Shown in pieces: positions 1 to 5,628 of a stretch of 6,318 nt of DNA. Each line of letters starts with the position of its first letter. Positions within the stretch are counted from its first letter, which is position 1. Position numbers and translations under genes: made by a program. The notes under the pieces were generated by a model. The model was not told the origin of the DNA. It searched no databases and saw nothing but the letters and a program-made list of their open reading frames with translations. The DNA lies in contig JASLIR010000314.1 in NCBI GenBank assembly GCA_030152125.1, forward strand, positions 1 to 6,318, given 5' to 3'. The DNA comes from Alkanindiges sp. (GTDB lineage: Bacteria; Pseudomonadota; Gammaproteobacteria; Pseudomonadales; Moraxellaceae).

Positions 1-1464
1 CCCTATCCGAGGCTGGCTGCTGGGCGAGGCAAGGGGCAGCATCAGGCGGGCAAGTTTTTTGGGCCTTACCCCAGCGCAACCAGTGCACGCGAAACCATGG
101 CGGTATTGCAAAAGTTGTTTATGGTGCGTCAGTGCGAGAACAGTTTTTTTGCCCAGCGCCAGCGGCCCTGCCTGCAATACCAGATTAAGCGTTGCCGTGC
201 GCCGTGTGTCGGCCTGGTCAGTGCGGAAGACTATGCGCAGGATGTGGACAGTACCATCCGCTTTTTAAAAGGGGATACCCGTGAGCTGAATCAGGAGCTG
301 ATTCAAAACATGGAAACTGCAGCGGCGGCACTGGAGTTTGAGAAAGCGGTATTTTACCGTGACCGTTTGTCCCTGTTACGCGAGGTGCAATCGCAGCAGG
401 CGGTGTACAAAGTAAAGGGTGAAGCCGATATTCTGGCCATTGCCCAGCAGGCTGGTGTGGTGTGTGTGCAGGTGATGAATGTGCGCAATGGCCAAATGCT
501 GGGTGGCAAAAGTTTTTTCCCGGATCTAATGCCGGATGAAGATTCAGCGGCTTTGTTGTCTGAATTTATGGCGTCGTTTTATTTCCAGTTTGCTGATGAG
601 TTGCCAGAAGAGTTGATTATTAATGTGCCTTTAGCGGATCAGGCCAGCTTGCAGGAAGCGCTACAGCAGCATCACCAGCAAAAAGTGACCATCAAGTCGC
701 GGGTGCGTGAAGTGCGTGCCGAGTGGCTGCAATTGGCCAGTATGAATGCCGATAATGCACTGAAATCCAGGCTGTCCAATCACCTGGAGTTAAAAGAGCG
801 CTTCCGTATATTGCAGGACGTATTAGGGCGGCCGATTGACCGCATGGAGTGCTTTGATATCAGCCATACCATGGGTGAAGAGACCGTGGCCTCCTGTGTG
901 GTGTTTGACCAGGGTGGTGCACGCAAGCGCGATTACCGCCAGTTTTCCATTAAGGATATTACCGAAGGTGACGACTATGCAGCGATGCGGCAGGCACTGA
1001 CCCGACGCTATAAAAAGAACCCCCTGCCGGATTTGCTGATTATTGATGGCGGCAAGGGGCAGCTGAATATGGCGATTGAGGTGATGCAGACCCTGGAGCT
1101 GGATGCCTTTATGATTGGGGTGTCGAAAGGTGAAGGGCGTAAACCGGGGCTGGAAACCCTACATTTTACCGATGGTAGCAAGGTGCAGCTGGAGTCAGAC
1201 AACAAGGCGCTGCACCTGATCCAGCAGATTCGGGATGAGGCACACCGCTTTGCCATTACCCGGCATCGTGCCAAGCGTGATAAAAAGCGTGGTGCATCGG
1301 TACTGGAGGTTATCCCTGGGCTGGGGCCAAAACGCCGGCGCGATTTGCTGACGCATTTTGGCGGTATACAGGGTGTGCTGGGGGCAGCGGAAAAAGACAT
1401 GGAAATGGTGCCAGGTTTTGGCAAGGCGCTGGCACGCACGGTTTATAAGATACTGCATGAGTAA
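1..1464 (+). CDS. uvrC: UvrABC excinuclease subunit C, 5' end missing
   Basis: UvrC makes the two incisions flanking a lesion in nucleotide excision repair, acting in the cytoplasm with UvrB bound to damaged DNA. The frame is open from base 1, giving 487 visible residues (numbered from base 1). Residues 1-32 are the end of the GIY-YIG nuclease domain (FGPYPS motif). Cysteines 45, 57, 65 and 69 have the 12/8/4 spacing of the E. coli UvrC iron-sulphur cysteines 154/166/174/178, which implies about 109 residues are missing and a full length near 596, normal for the family. A UVR (UvrB-contact) helical motif lies at about 99-134. The C-terminal RNase H-like nuclease shows Asp286 (CFDISH), Asp349 (IDGGKGQ) and His415 (RDEAHRFA), the expected catalytic triad. 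Two helix-hairpin-helix motifs ([16 protein letters not shown]) close the protein. Internal ATGs such as that at 97 are not the start. pgsA, which often follows uvrC in gammaproteobacteria, is absent. Confidence 0.97.
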   Translation, partial: PYPRLAAGRGKGQHQAGKFFGPYPSATSARETMAVLQKLFMVRQCENSFFAQRQRPCLQYQIKRCRAPCVGLVSAEDYAQDVDSTIRFLKGDTRELNQELIQNMETAAAALEFEKAVFYRDRLSLLREVQSQQAVYKVKGEADILAIAQQAGVVCVQVMNVRNGQMLGGKSFFPDLMPDEDSAALLSEFMASFYFQFADELPEELIINVPLADQASLQEALQQHHQQKVTIKSRVREVRAEWLQLASMNADNALKSRLSNHLELKERFRILQDVLGRPIDRMECFDISHTMGEETVASCVVFDQGGARKRDYRQFSIKDITEGDDYAAMRQALTRRYKKNPLPDLLIIDGGKGQLNMAIEVMQTLELDAFMIGVSKGEGRKPGLETLHFTDGSKVQLESDNKALHLIQQIRDEAHRFAITRHRAKRDKKRGASVLEVIPGLGPKRRRDLLTHFGGIQGVLGAAEKDMEMVPGFGKALARTVYKILHE

Positions 1465-1511
1465 GCTGAGTGAGTAAAAAGCCTGCCTGTAGATAAAATG
1501 CCTGTTTTGTA

Positions 1512-1524
1512 AGACATGCTGTCT
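1512..1524. repeat. short dyad AGACA-TGC-TGTCT
   Basis: This is a perfect 5-bp inverted repeat with a 3-base spacer in the uvrC to SpoIIAA-like gap, about 23 bases upstream of the first TATAAT box. It has no T-tract after it, so it is not a convincing uvrC terminator. It could be a regulator site, or chance. Confidence 0.2.
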
Positions 1525-1546
1525 CTCCAGTACAGCTAAAGCTGGT

Positions 1547-1566
1547 TATAATTCATACTTTATAAT
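1547..1566 (+). promoter_or_regulatory. two tandem TATAAT -10 boxes upstream of the SpoIIAA-like gene
   Basis: Two exact TATAAT hexamers lie at 1547-1552 and 1561-1566. Neither has a good TTGACA-like -35 at 16-18 bp. The second lies only 14 bp before the ATG at 1581, so a transcript from it would be almost leaderless, and the first is the better candidate. A GGGA at 1570-1573 could act as a weak ribosome binding site. The gene therefore probably has its own promoter rather than relying on read-through from uvrC. Confidence 0.4.
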
Positions 1567-1580
1567 CTGGGAATGTCGCG

Positions 1581-1964
1581 ATGACAATCAGTCTTTCTGT
1601 TGAAAATAAAGAATTAATTGTTGGCCGGGTGTCTGGCGAGTTAAAAGTGAGCGAGCTGGACTCTGTCAAGCAGCAAGTATTTGACCATATTCAGCAGCAT
1701 GGGCGGGTTTCCGTGCTGGTATTAATTGGCCTGGACTTTGAAGGTTTACAGGCCGATGCCGAGTGGCATGATGATGAACGCGACAGCTTTATCCAGCAGC
1801 AGGTGGATCATCTGGCGATAGTGGGTCAACCCTATTTACAGGAAGATGCCATACTGTTTCTTTTAGGTGGTTTAATGCCATTTCCTATCAAGTATTTTGA
1901 TGCAGCGCATGAAGATCTGGCCCGCGGATGGCTGAATGCCAGCCGTGAAACATTGGCTGGCTAA
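1581..1964 (+). CDS. SpoIIAA-like STAS/SEC14 domain protein
   Basis: This is a complete 127-residue soluble protein with no signal peptide or membrane segment. It fits the SpoIIAA-like (STAS/SEC14-type) family of about 120-130 residues. An N-terminal strand pair (ENKELIVGRVSGEL, 8-21) is followed by a helix and a strand (HGRVSVLVLIG, 40-50). The family-typical FEG (53-55) and Trp62 come next, within an acidic EWHDDERD stretch. The C-terminal half has alternating strands and helices, including the conserved FP...YFD...A..WL ending. STAS folds in this family are thought to bind small lipophilic ligands or partner proteins, but no member's role can be transferred here. I do not see the phosphorylatable serine context of true SpoIIAA anti-sigma antagonists, so a partner-switching role should not be assumed. 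The gene appears monocistronic; its stop lies 10 bp from that of the convergent lysR gene. Confidence 0.8.
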   Translation: MTISLSVENKELIVGRVSGELKVSELDSVKQQVFDHIQQHGRVSVLVLIGLDFEGLQADAEWHDDERDSFIQQQVDHLAIVGQPYLQEDAILFLLGGLMPFPIKYFDAAHEDLARGWLNASRETLAG

Positions 1965-1981
1965 GGATGAATGCCTAGCCA
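1958..1981. terminator. hairpin spanning the convergent stop codons
   Basis: TGGCTA (1958-1963) pairs with TAGCCA (1976-1981), and GG/CC pairs inside beyond a one-base bulge, leaving a 7-base loop. It covers the stop codons of the SpoIIAA-like gene and of the opposing lysR. It is modest and lacks a clear T-run on either side, so a bidirectional terminator role is only possible. Confidence 0.3.
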
Positions 1982-2895
1982 TTTGCCTGATTAGCTTGGG
2001 CAAACTTGGGCAACTCTTCCACCAGATAGTCAATAAACACCCGTACCGCAGGCAGCAGGCCACGCCGTGAAGCATATACGGCATGAAAAGTGCCCTGCGG
2101 TATGTTCCATTCCGGTAAAACCACTTCCAGCTTGCCCTTCTTGATGCGTTCCGCGCACAGCGGGTATGGCAGCAGGGAAATACCCAGGCCTTCAGTAGCG
2201 TATTGTGCCAGCATGTTTAAGTCGGACCCGGTAACCCGTGGTTTAATCTTGATTTTACTGATTTCGCCGGACTGGTTAACCAGCTCCCAGTATTGATGCG
2301 CTTCATCTTCATTCATATTCAGGGTGGCATGCTCACTCAATTGTGCTGGCAAGGCTGGGCGACCATACTGGTTTAAATAGCCGGGTGAGGCGACCAGTGA
2401 GTGATGGATATCGCCAAAACGCCGGATGATAAACGAACCGTCCTCATCCAGTTTTTCCCGCACCCGCAAGGCCACATCTATGCCTTCGTTAATAATATCC
2501 ACCCGGCGGTTGCTGACGGTCATTTGTACCTGAATATCGGGATAGCGCTTTAAAAAGGCCGGGAGAATATTGGCCAGCTCACTTTGCGCAATGCTGACCG
2601 GGGTACTTACCCGTACAATGCCACGTGGTTCCGCCCTTAAATGGTCCACTACATCGCGTGCCGCCTGTGCTTCCATCAGCATGGCCTGGGCATGCCGGTA
2701 CACACTATTACCCACATCGGTGACCATAAACTGCCGGGATGTACGCTGGATCAGGCGTACCCCCAGATCATGTTCCAATTGCTGTATACGGCGGCTGAGC
2801 TTGGATTTTGGAATATCGGTGGCGCGTTCGGTGGCACTAAAACCGCCATTTTCTACGACGAGGGCAAACCAGTAGAAGTCATTTAAGTCTGGCAT
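1975..2895 (-). CDS. LysR-type transcriptional regulator
   Basis: This complete 306-residue protein has the usual LTTR length. The N-terminal winged helix-turn-helix (about residues 1-62) shows the typical FSATERATDIPKSKLSRRI segment followed by QLEHDLGVRLIQRTSR. A linker helix (about 63-88) precedes the periplasmic-binding-protein-like effector domain (about 90-300), with the usual RVSTPV beginning and a GLGISLLP motif. The PKSKLSRRI form resembles the CrgA-like branch of LTTRs, many of which regulate a neighbouring oxidoreductase gene. The start is chosen because MPDLNDFYWFALVVENGGFS is the normal family N-terminus, although no clear Shine-Dalgarno sequence precedes it. The gene is divergent from the SDR reductase gene across 220 bp that contain a candidate operator. 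By family precedent it probably controls that reductase and itself. The effector is unknown. Confidence 0.95.
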   Translation of the reverse strand: MPDLNDFYWFALVVENGGFSATERATDIPKSKLSRRIQQLEHDLGVRLIQRTSRQFMVTDVGNSVYRHAQAMLMEAQAARDVVDHLRAEPRGIVRVSTPVSIAQSELANILPAFLKRYPDIQVQMTVSNRRVDIINEGIDVALRVREKLDEDGSFIIRRFGDIHHSLVASPGYLNQYGRPALPAQLSEHATLNMNEDEAHQYWELVNQSGEISKIKIKPRVTGSDLNMLAQYATEGLGISLLPYPLCAERIKKGKLEVVLPEWNIPQGTFHAVYASRRGLLPAVRVFIDYLVEELPKFAQANQANG

Positions 2896-2930
2896 GGTTA
2901 TATTGTTCTATATATGAAACGATGCGTTGT

Positions 2931-2959
2931 ATTTAGCGCTATTTAGTCATTCCTGTCAA
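2931..2959 (-). promoter_or_regulatory. candidate lysR promoter with consensus -35
   Basis: Reading the minus strand, TTGACA (complement of 2954-2959) is a perfect -35. A spacing of 17 bp leads to CTAAAT (complement of 2931-2936), a weak -10 matching only 3 of 6 positions. The combination suggests a modest or regulated promoter about 36 bp upstream of the lysR start. A TAGCGCTA palindrome (2934-2941) overlaps the -10 region. Confidence 0.35.
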
Positions 2960-3018
2960 ACCTGGCCTGTTCTTTCGTCGGCAATTAATAAATCTGATTG
3001 AATAGTCATATTTTTATT

Positions 3019-3035
3019 TTGCAGTCTGCCTGCAA
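3019..3035. promoter_or_regulatory. candidate LysR operator, TTGCAG-N5-CTGCAA
   Basis: This is a perfect 6-bp inverted repeat with a 5-bp spacer (17 bp in all) in the divergent region. It lies about 80 bp upstream of the SDR start and 60 bp outside the lysR -35. LTTRs usually bind such interrupted dyads near the promoter of the divergent target. It is not an exact T-N11-A box within the dyad, so assignment to this LysR is inference from position and symmetry. Confidence 0.45.
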
Positions 3036-3050
3036 TGATGATTTTATAAG
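3019..3050 (+). promoter_or_regulatory. candidate SDR gene promoter
   Basis: TATAAG (3045-3050) is a good -10. TTGCAG (3019-3024) is a fair -35, but the spacer is 20 bp. An alternative TTTTAT -10 (3042-3047) would give 17 bp. The non-ideal spacing and the overlap with the TTGCAG/CTGCAA dyad fit a promoter controlled by the neighbouring LysR. Transcription would leave an mRNA leader of about 60 bases. Confidence 0.35.
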
Positions 3051-3102
3051 CTGTGCCAAGCCCTGATGTAACACTCAGAAAACATAGCGACATTAAAACG
3101 CG

Positions 3103-3107
3103 AGGAG
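3103..3107 (+). promoter_or_regulatory. strong ribosome binding site that fixes the SDR start
   Basis: AGGAG within GCGAGGAGAGA ends 8 bases before the ATG at 3116. This favours that ATG over the in-frame upstream GTG at 3053, which has no comparable site and would add a 21-residue tail absent from the family. Confidence 0.85.
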
Positions 3108-3115
3108 AGATAACA

Positions 3116-4180
3116 ATGACAGTGATTGACCAGAGCAAGCCAGTATTGGTAACGGGTGCAACCGGCTATATAGCGGGCTGGGTGATTGAGCGTTTGCTGC
3201 GTAGCGGCCATACCGTGCATGCGACGGTGCGTGATCCCTCCAAGACTGCCAGTGTGGCGCATTTGCAAAAAATTGCGGATGAGTCGACAGGCAGCATTAA
3301 GTTTTTTAAGGCAGATTTGCTGGCAGCCAAGTCATTTGATGAGGCGATACAGGGCTGTGAGCTGGTATTCCATATGGCATCGCCATTTGTAGTACTGAAC
3401 TATGAAGATGCCGAGCGCGATATTGTGCGCCCGGCGGTGGAAGGCACGCGTAATGTGCTGGATTCGGTAAACCGTACGGAATCGGTCAAGCGTGTGGTAT
3501 TAACCTCCAGTATTGCCTCAACCTATGGCGATGCAGCCGAGATTGAAAATACTAAAAATAACAGTTTTGATGAAAGCAACTGGAATGTGACCAGCAGTGT
3601 GGAACACCAGCCTTATCCTTACTCCAAGGTGGCAGCTGAGCGTGAGGCCTGGAAAATTGCCAATGCACAAAGTCGCTGGGATCTGGTGTGCATTAACCCG
3701 GCACTGGTGATGGGGCCGTCCTTAACGGCCAGCAGTAACTCCGGCAGTATTGAGGTATTGCAGCAGTTTGGTGATGGTACAACCCGCATGGGTGTGCCGC
3801 CTGTGTGGATGGGCATTGTGGATGTGCGCGATGTGGCGGATGCCCATGTTGCCGCCGGTTTTAACCCGGATGCGAATGGCCGCTATATTATTAGTGGCGG
3901 TTCTTTAAGCCTGCTGGAAATAGGGCAGGCGTTACGTGGCACGTTTGGCCGCAAGTATCCCTTCCCGCCCATGGAAGTACCCAAGTTTGCCTTTAGCCTG
4001 GTGGCGCCGTTTTATGGCTATACACGCAAGTTTGTCCGCCTGAATATGGGCTATCCCATTTATTTTAATAACCAGCGTAGCGTGAAGGATCTGGGTATTC
4101 AGTACCGCGATATCAAGCACAGTGTTTGTGAGCATTTCCAGCAGTTGCTGGATGATGGACTGGTAAAAAAACGTGCTTGA
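3116..4180 (+). CDS. extended SDR NAD(P)H-dependent reductase (dihydroflavonol-4-reductase / aldehyde reductase type)
   Basis: This 354-residue cytoplasmic oxidoreductase belongs to the extended short-chain dehydrogenase/reductase group related to dihydroflavonol-4-reductase and cinnamoyl-CoA reductase. Bacterial members are usually called aldehyde or ketone reductases. The Rossmann motif is TGATGYIA (13-20), with Ala in place of the last glycine, a common variant in this branch. Arg39 after the second strand (TVRDP) suggests preference for NADPH. Further hallmarks are DL (67-68), HMASP (86-90), the catalytic serine in LTSSIAS (129-135), and Tyr167/Lys171 in YPYSK. The segment INPALVMGPSL and the later VDVRDVADAHV belong to the substrate domain. 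Length is normal. It is divergent from lysR, which probably controls it, and convergent with the esterase gene. The physiological substrate cannot be read from the sequence. Confidence 0.92.
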   Translation: MTVIDQSKPVLVTGATGYIAGWVIERLLRSGHTVHATVRDPSKTASVAHLQKIADESTGSIKFFKADLLAAKSFDEAIQGCELVFHMASPFVVLNYEDAERDIVRPAVEGTRNVLDSVNRTESVKRVVLTSSIASTYGDAAEIENTKNNSFDESNWNVTSSVEHQPYPYSKVAAEREAWKIANAQSRWDLVCINPALVMGPSLTASSNSGSIEVLQQFGDGTTRMGVPPVWMGIVDVRDVADAHVAAGFNPDANGRYIISGGSLSLLEIGQALRGTFGRKYPFPPMEVPKFAFSLVAPFYGYTRKFVRLNMGYPIYFNNQRSVKDLGIQYRDIKHSVCEHFQQLLDDGLVKKRA

Positions 4181-4211
4181 TTAAGGCCGGTTTGCAACGC
4201 TGAGCCGTTCC

Positions 4212-4244
4212 TCCCCCTGCGAAGCAGTGCTTCGCAAGCGGGGA
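4212..4244. terminator. stable hairpin between convergent SDR and hydrolase genes
   Basis: TGCGAAGC (4218-4225) pairs perfectly with GCTTCGCA (4229-4236) around an AGT loop. Beyond a small internal loop, TCCCC (4212-4216) pairs with GGGGA (4240-4244), so 13 base pairs form in 33 bases. It sits midway between the two stop codons, where a bidirectional terminator would be expected. No T-run follows on either strand, so it is not a canonical intrinsic terminator. A REP-like interspersed palindrome is an equally good reading. Confidence 0.45.
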
Positions 4245-4268
4245 CGCCCGGTGAGGGTGGTCAATGGT

Positions 4269-5186
4269 TTATTCTGCTTTAAGCTGCTGAATAAAATTGT
4301 TAATTTCTTCCAGGGATTGTTTGGCAGGTTCACTCCACTGGCTAAACAGCTGGAACACATGCCACATGCCCGGATAAATATTCAGGCTTACCTTGCTGCT
4401 AGCAGCGTGAGCCAGTTCTTTAAAGCGCTTGGAATCGTCCAGCAGGATTTCCTTGCTGCCTACCTGTACCAGTGTGGGTGGCAGCTTGCCCAAATCAGCA
4501 AACAGCGGTGATACCAGCGGATGGCTGGCTTCGTACTGGCCGATATAATAATTAATGCCACGTTGCAGGAATTCACTGTTCAGCATGGCATCCAGTGACT
4601 TGTTCAGGCGAATGGAGTCACCACTCAGGGTTAAATCAAGGAAAGGCGACATCAGGATCATGCCTGCAGGCACAGGTTGCCCGGCATCACGCAGGGCCAG
4701 CACTGCAGCCAGTGCCAGGTTGCCGCCACAGGAGTCTCCGGAAATAATCACATCTTCAGCTTTATAGCCTTGGGCCAGTAATTCCAGCACGGCATTTTTT
4801 ACTGCCAGCATGGCGTGCGGATACAGCTGTTCCGGGGATAGTGGATAGTCAATGGTATAAACCGTTGCGCCGGTTAGCTGGGCCAGTTGGCTGCCCAAGG
4901 CACGGTGTGAGCTTAAACCACCCAGAAAAAACGCGCCGCCGTGTACATGCAGAATCACCTGACCACTGGCGCGTTTGTTGGTGGCATTAAACTGTTCAGC
5001 AGGGCAATCTGCCAGGCGGCAACTGCGAATGAGCACATTCGGCTCAATGCTAAGCAGTTCGGCACTCAGGTTCATGCTGTGGCGCAGTACGGCGGTTGGT
5101 ACCTGCTCATGCTTACTGAGGCTTTTAAAGCTCTTCTTTAATACTTGTTCGATAATCCATTGTTTTAAGTGTTCAGGAACTTTCAT
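4269..5186 (-). CDS. alpha/beta hydrolase, hormone-sensitive lipase (HSL) family esterase
   Basis: This complete 305-residue protein matches the HSL (bacterial lipase family IV, alpha/beta hydrolase fold-3) group in length and motifs. It would hydrolyse carboxylic esters or lactones. The oxyanion-hole motif is HGGAFFLGG (82-90). The nucleophile elbow is GDSCGGN (150-156) with Ser152; Cys153 replaces the usual Ala. The acid region is GSKEILLDDS (243-252), where Glu246 takes the place of the usual Asp and Asp250/251 follow. The base is His276 in PGMWHVFQ. SPLFADLGKLPPTLVQVGS is the typical preceding strand. There is no signal peptide, so it is probably cytoplasmic. Relatives include monoterpene epsilon-lactone hydrolases and assorted esterases, but substrate cannot be assigned. 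The start has only a weak GAGA upstream. Convergence with the SDR gene hints at a shared pathway without proving it. Confidence 0.92.
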   Translation of the reverse strand: MKVPEHLKQWIIEQVLKKSFKSLSKHEQVPTAVLRHSMNLSAELLSIEPNVLIRSCRLADCPAEQFNATNKRASGQVILHVHGGAFFLGGLSSHRALGSQLAQLTGATVYTIDYPLSPEQLYPHAMLAVKNAVLELLAQGYKAEDVIISGDSCGGNLALAAVLALRDAGQPVPAGMILMSPFLDLTLSGDSIRLNKSLDAMLNSEFLQRGINYYIGQYEASHPLVSPLFADLGKLPPTLVQVGSKEILLDDSKRFKELAHAASSKVSLNIYPGMWHVFQLFSQWSEPAKQSLEEINNFIQQLKAE

Positions 5187-5224
5187 TCGGGTCTCGCGGT
5201 ACTAAAATTAGGGGATGCTTGATG

Positions 5225-5251
5225 ATAGTAATAAGCAACTGGATTGTACAA
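5225..5251 (-). promoter_or_regulatory. weak candidate promoter of the hydrolase gene
   Basis: On the minus strand TTGTAC (complement of 5246-5251) and TACTAT (complement of 5225-5230) are separated by 15 bp, short of the ideal 17. They lie 39-65 bp upstream of the hydrolase ATG. The mobile element begins only 8 bp beyond, so it may have cut off any upstream control sites. Confidence 0.25.
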
Positions 5252-5258
5252 ATGTTTT

Positions 5259-5280
5259 GGGTCTGTTGACACTTCAAATG
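5259..5280 (+). repeat. left terminal inverted repeat of the 265-bp element
   Basis: This 22-bp end starts GGGTCTG and pairs with 5502-5523 with three mismatches (positions 8, 14 and 19 of the repeat). It contains TTGACA (5266-5271) reading inward, but with no matching -10 at normal spacing. Confidence 0.75.
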
Positions 5281-5287
5281 AGGTTGC

Positions 5288-5387
5288 GACAGTGGACGTT
5301 TTTAGGTGATGCAAGGCATGAATTGCGATATTTAGTTATTCTAAATGAGCAATGAATAACGATGCAGCGGCAAAAAACGTCCCTGTC
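5288..5387. repeat. nested imperfect palindrome, arm A (100 bp)
   Basis: The outer stem is GACAG (5288-5292) and GGACGTTTTT (5294-5303), matching the complement of AAAAACGTCC and CTGTC ending at 5387, with one bulged base. The apex is a perfect ATTTAG-TTATT-CTAAAT (5330-5346). Between them matching is patchy (TGCA, ATTGC and isolated bases), roughly two thirds overall. It would form a long hairpin in single-stranded DNA or RNA. Confidence 0.75.
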
Positions 5388-5394
5388 CTTTCAG

Positions 5395-5493
5395 GTTGTG
5401 GCTCAAATTGCCCCAAACTTTGTTGTGAAACTTGCCAAGGGCTCGCCATTGCCTGCGTTTCACGCCTTGTTTGATTCAATTTGAGCCGACAAC
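5395..5493. repeat. nested imperfect palindrome, arm B (99 bp)
   Basis: GTTGT-GGCTCAAATTG (5395-5410) matches the complement of CAATTTGAGCC-G-ACAAC (5477-5493) with a single extra base. Inside, CAAAC and GTGAAAC pair with GTTTCAC (5457-5463) and GTTTG (5469-5473). The apex CAAGGGC-TC-GCCATTG (5436-5451) pairs with one mismatch. Seven bases separate it from arm A. Confidence 0.75.
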
Positions 5494-5501
5494 GCAGTCC
5501 G

Positions 5502-5523
5502 CATATGAAATGTCAGCAGACCC
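5502..5523 (-). repeat. right terminal inverted repeat of the 265-bp element
   Basis: This is the complement of the left end at 19 of 22 positions and closes with CAGACCC. Similarity may extend weakly inward for about six more bases (GG-TGCG) if a one-base gap is allowed. Confidence 0.75.
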
Positions 5524-5563
5524 TAGGCTTTACATATAAAAACCACATAGTCACACAAGTGTA

Positions 5564-5591
5564 TTGAAGTGTGTTGAGGGCTTGCTATGAT
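5564..5591 (+). promoter_or_regulatory. candidate promoter of the DUF2147 gene
   Basis: TTGAAG (5564-5569) and TATGAT (5586-5591, 5 of 6 matches) are 16 bp apart and end 37 bp before the ATG. The -35 lies in a tandem direct repeat, AAGTGTATTG (5557-5566) and AAGTGTGTTG (5567-5576), 9 of 10 identical. The -10 overlaps the dyad described at 5586-5604. Confidence 0.45.
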
Positions 5592-5604
5592 GAATTGCAT
5601 CATA
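5586..5604. promoter_or_regulatory. dyad TATGATG-N5-CATCATA over the DUF2147 -10 region
   Basis: This is a perfect 7-bp inverted repeat with spacer AATTG, overlapping the proposed -10 and the probable transcription start. That is a classic position for a repressor site. No regulator can be named. Confidence 0.4.
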
Positions 5605-5628
5605 ATGAAATGAATAAGGATATCTATA

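Larger units (their letters stand above)
5259..5523. mobile_element. 265-bp MITE-like non-autonomous element with terminal inverted repeats
   Basis: The ends are inverted repeats of 22 bp. The left (5259-5280) and the complement of the right (5502-5523) agree at 19 of 22 positions. Both begin GGGTCTG and contain TGACA and TTCA, and both end ATG. Two nested imperfect palindromes of about 100 bp fill most of the interior. No open reading frame of note lies inside, so it would need a transposase supplied elsewhere. Flanks are TTTT on the left and TAGG on the right; I see no clear target-site duplication, so the insertion may be old or the target short. It lies 72 bp upstream of the hydrolase start and 105 bp upstream of the DUF2147 start. 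I do not recognise the insertion-sequence family. A structured non-mobile repeat is the alternative. Confidence 0.7.

Noticed and set aside
1008..1439. Minus-strand open frame of 143 codons inside uvrC
   Set aside because: It overlaps the conserved nuclease and helix-hairpin-helix coding region of uvrC, and its translation has no recognisable domain and a serine/arginine/proline-rich shadow composition.
2570..2886. Two plus-strand open frames antisense to the start of lysR
   Set aside because: Both lie entirely over the conserved LysR DNA-binding domain, resemble no family, and have no convincing ribosome binding site.
2899..2914. TATAT-N6-ATATA dyad just upstream of lysR as an operator
   Set aside because: The sequence is so AT-rich that this symmetry is easily reached by chance, and it sits downstream of the candidate promoter with no match to an LTTR box.
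3053..3115. In-frame GTG start extending the SDR reductase by 21 residues
   Set aside because: There is no ribosome binding site upstream and the extension is unlike the family. The ATG at 3116 has a strong AGGAG at proper spacing and begins just before the Rossmann strand.
5266..5294. TTGACA in the left end of the 265-bp element as a promoter
   Set aside because: No -10-like hexamer is found at 16-18 bp, and it would read into the non-coding interior.
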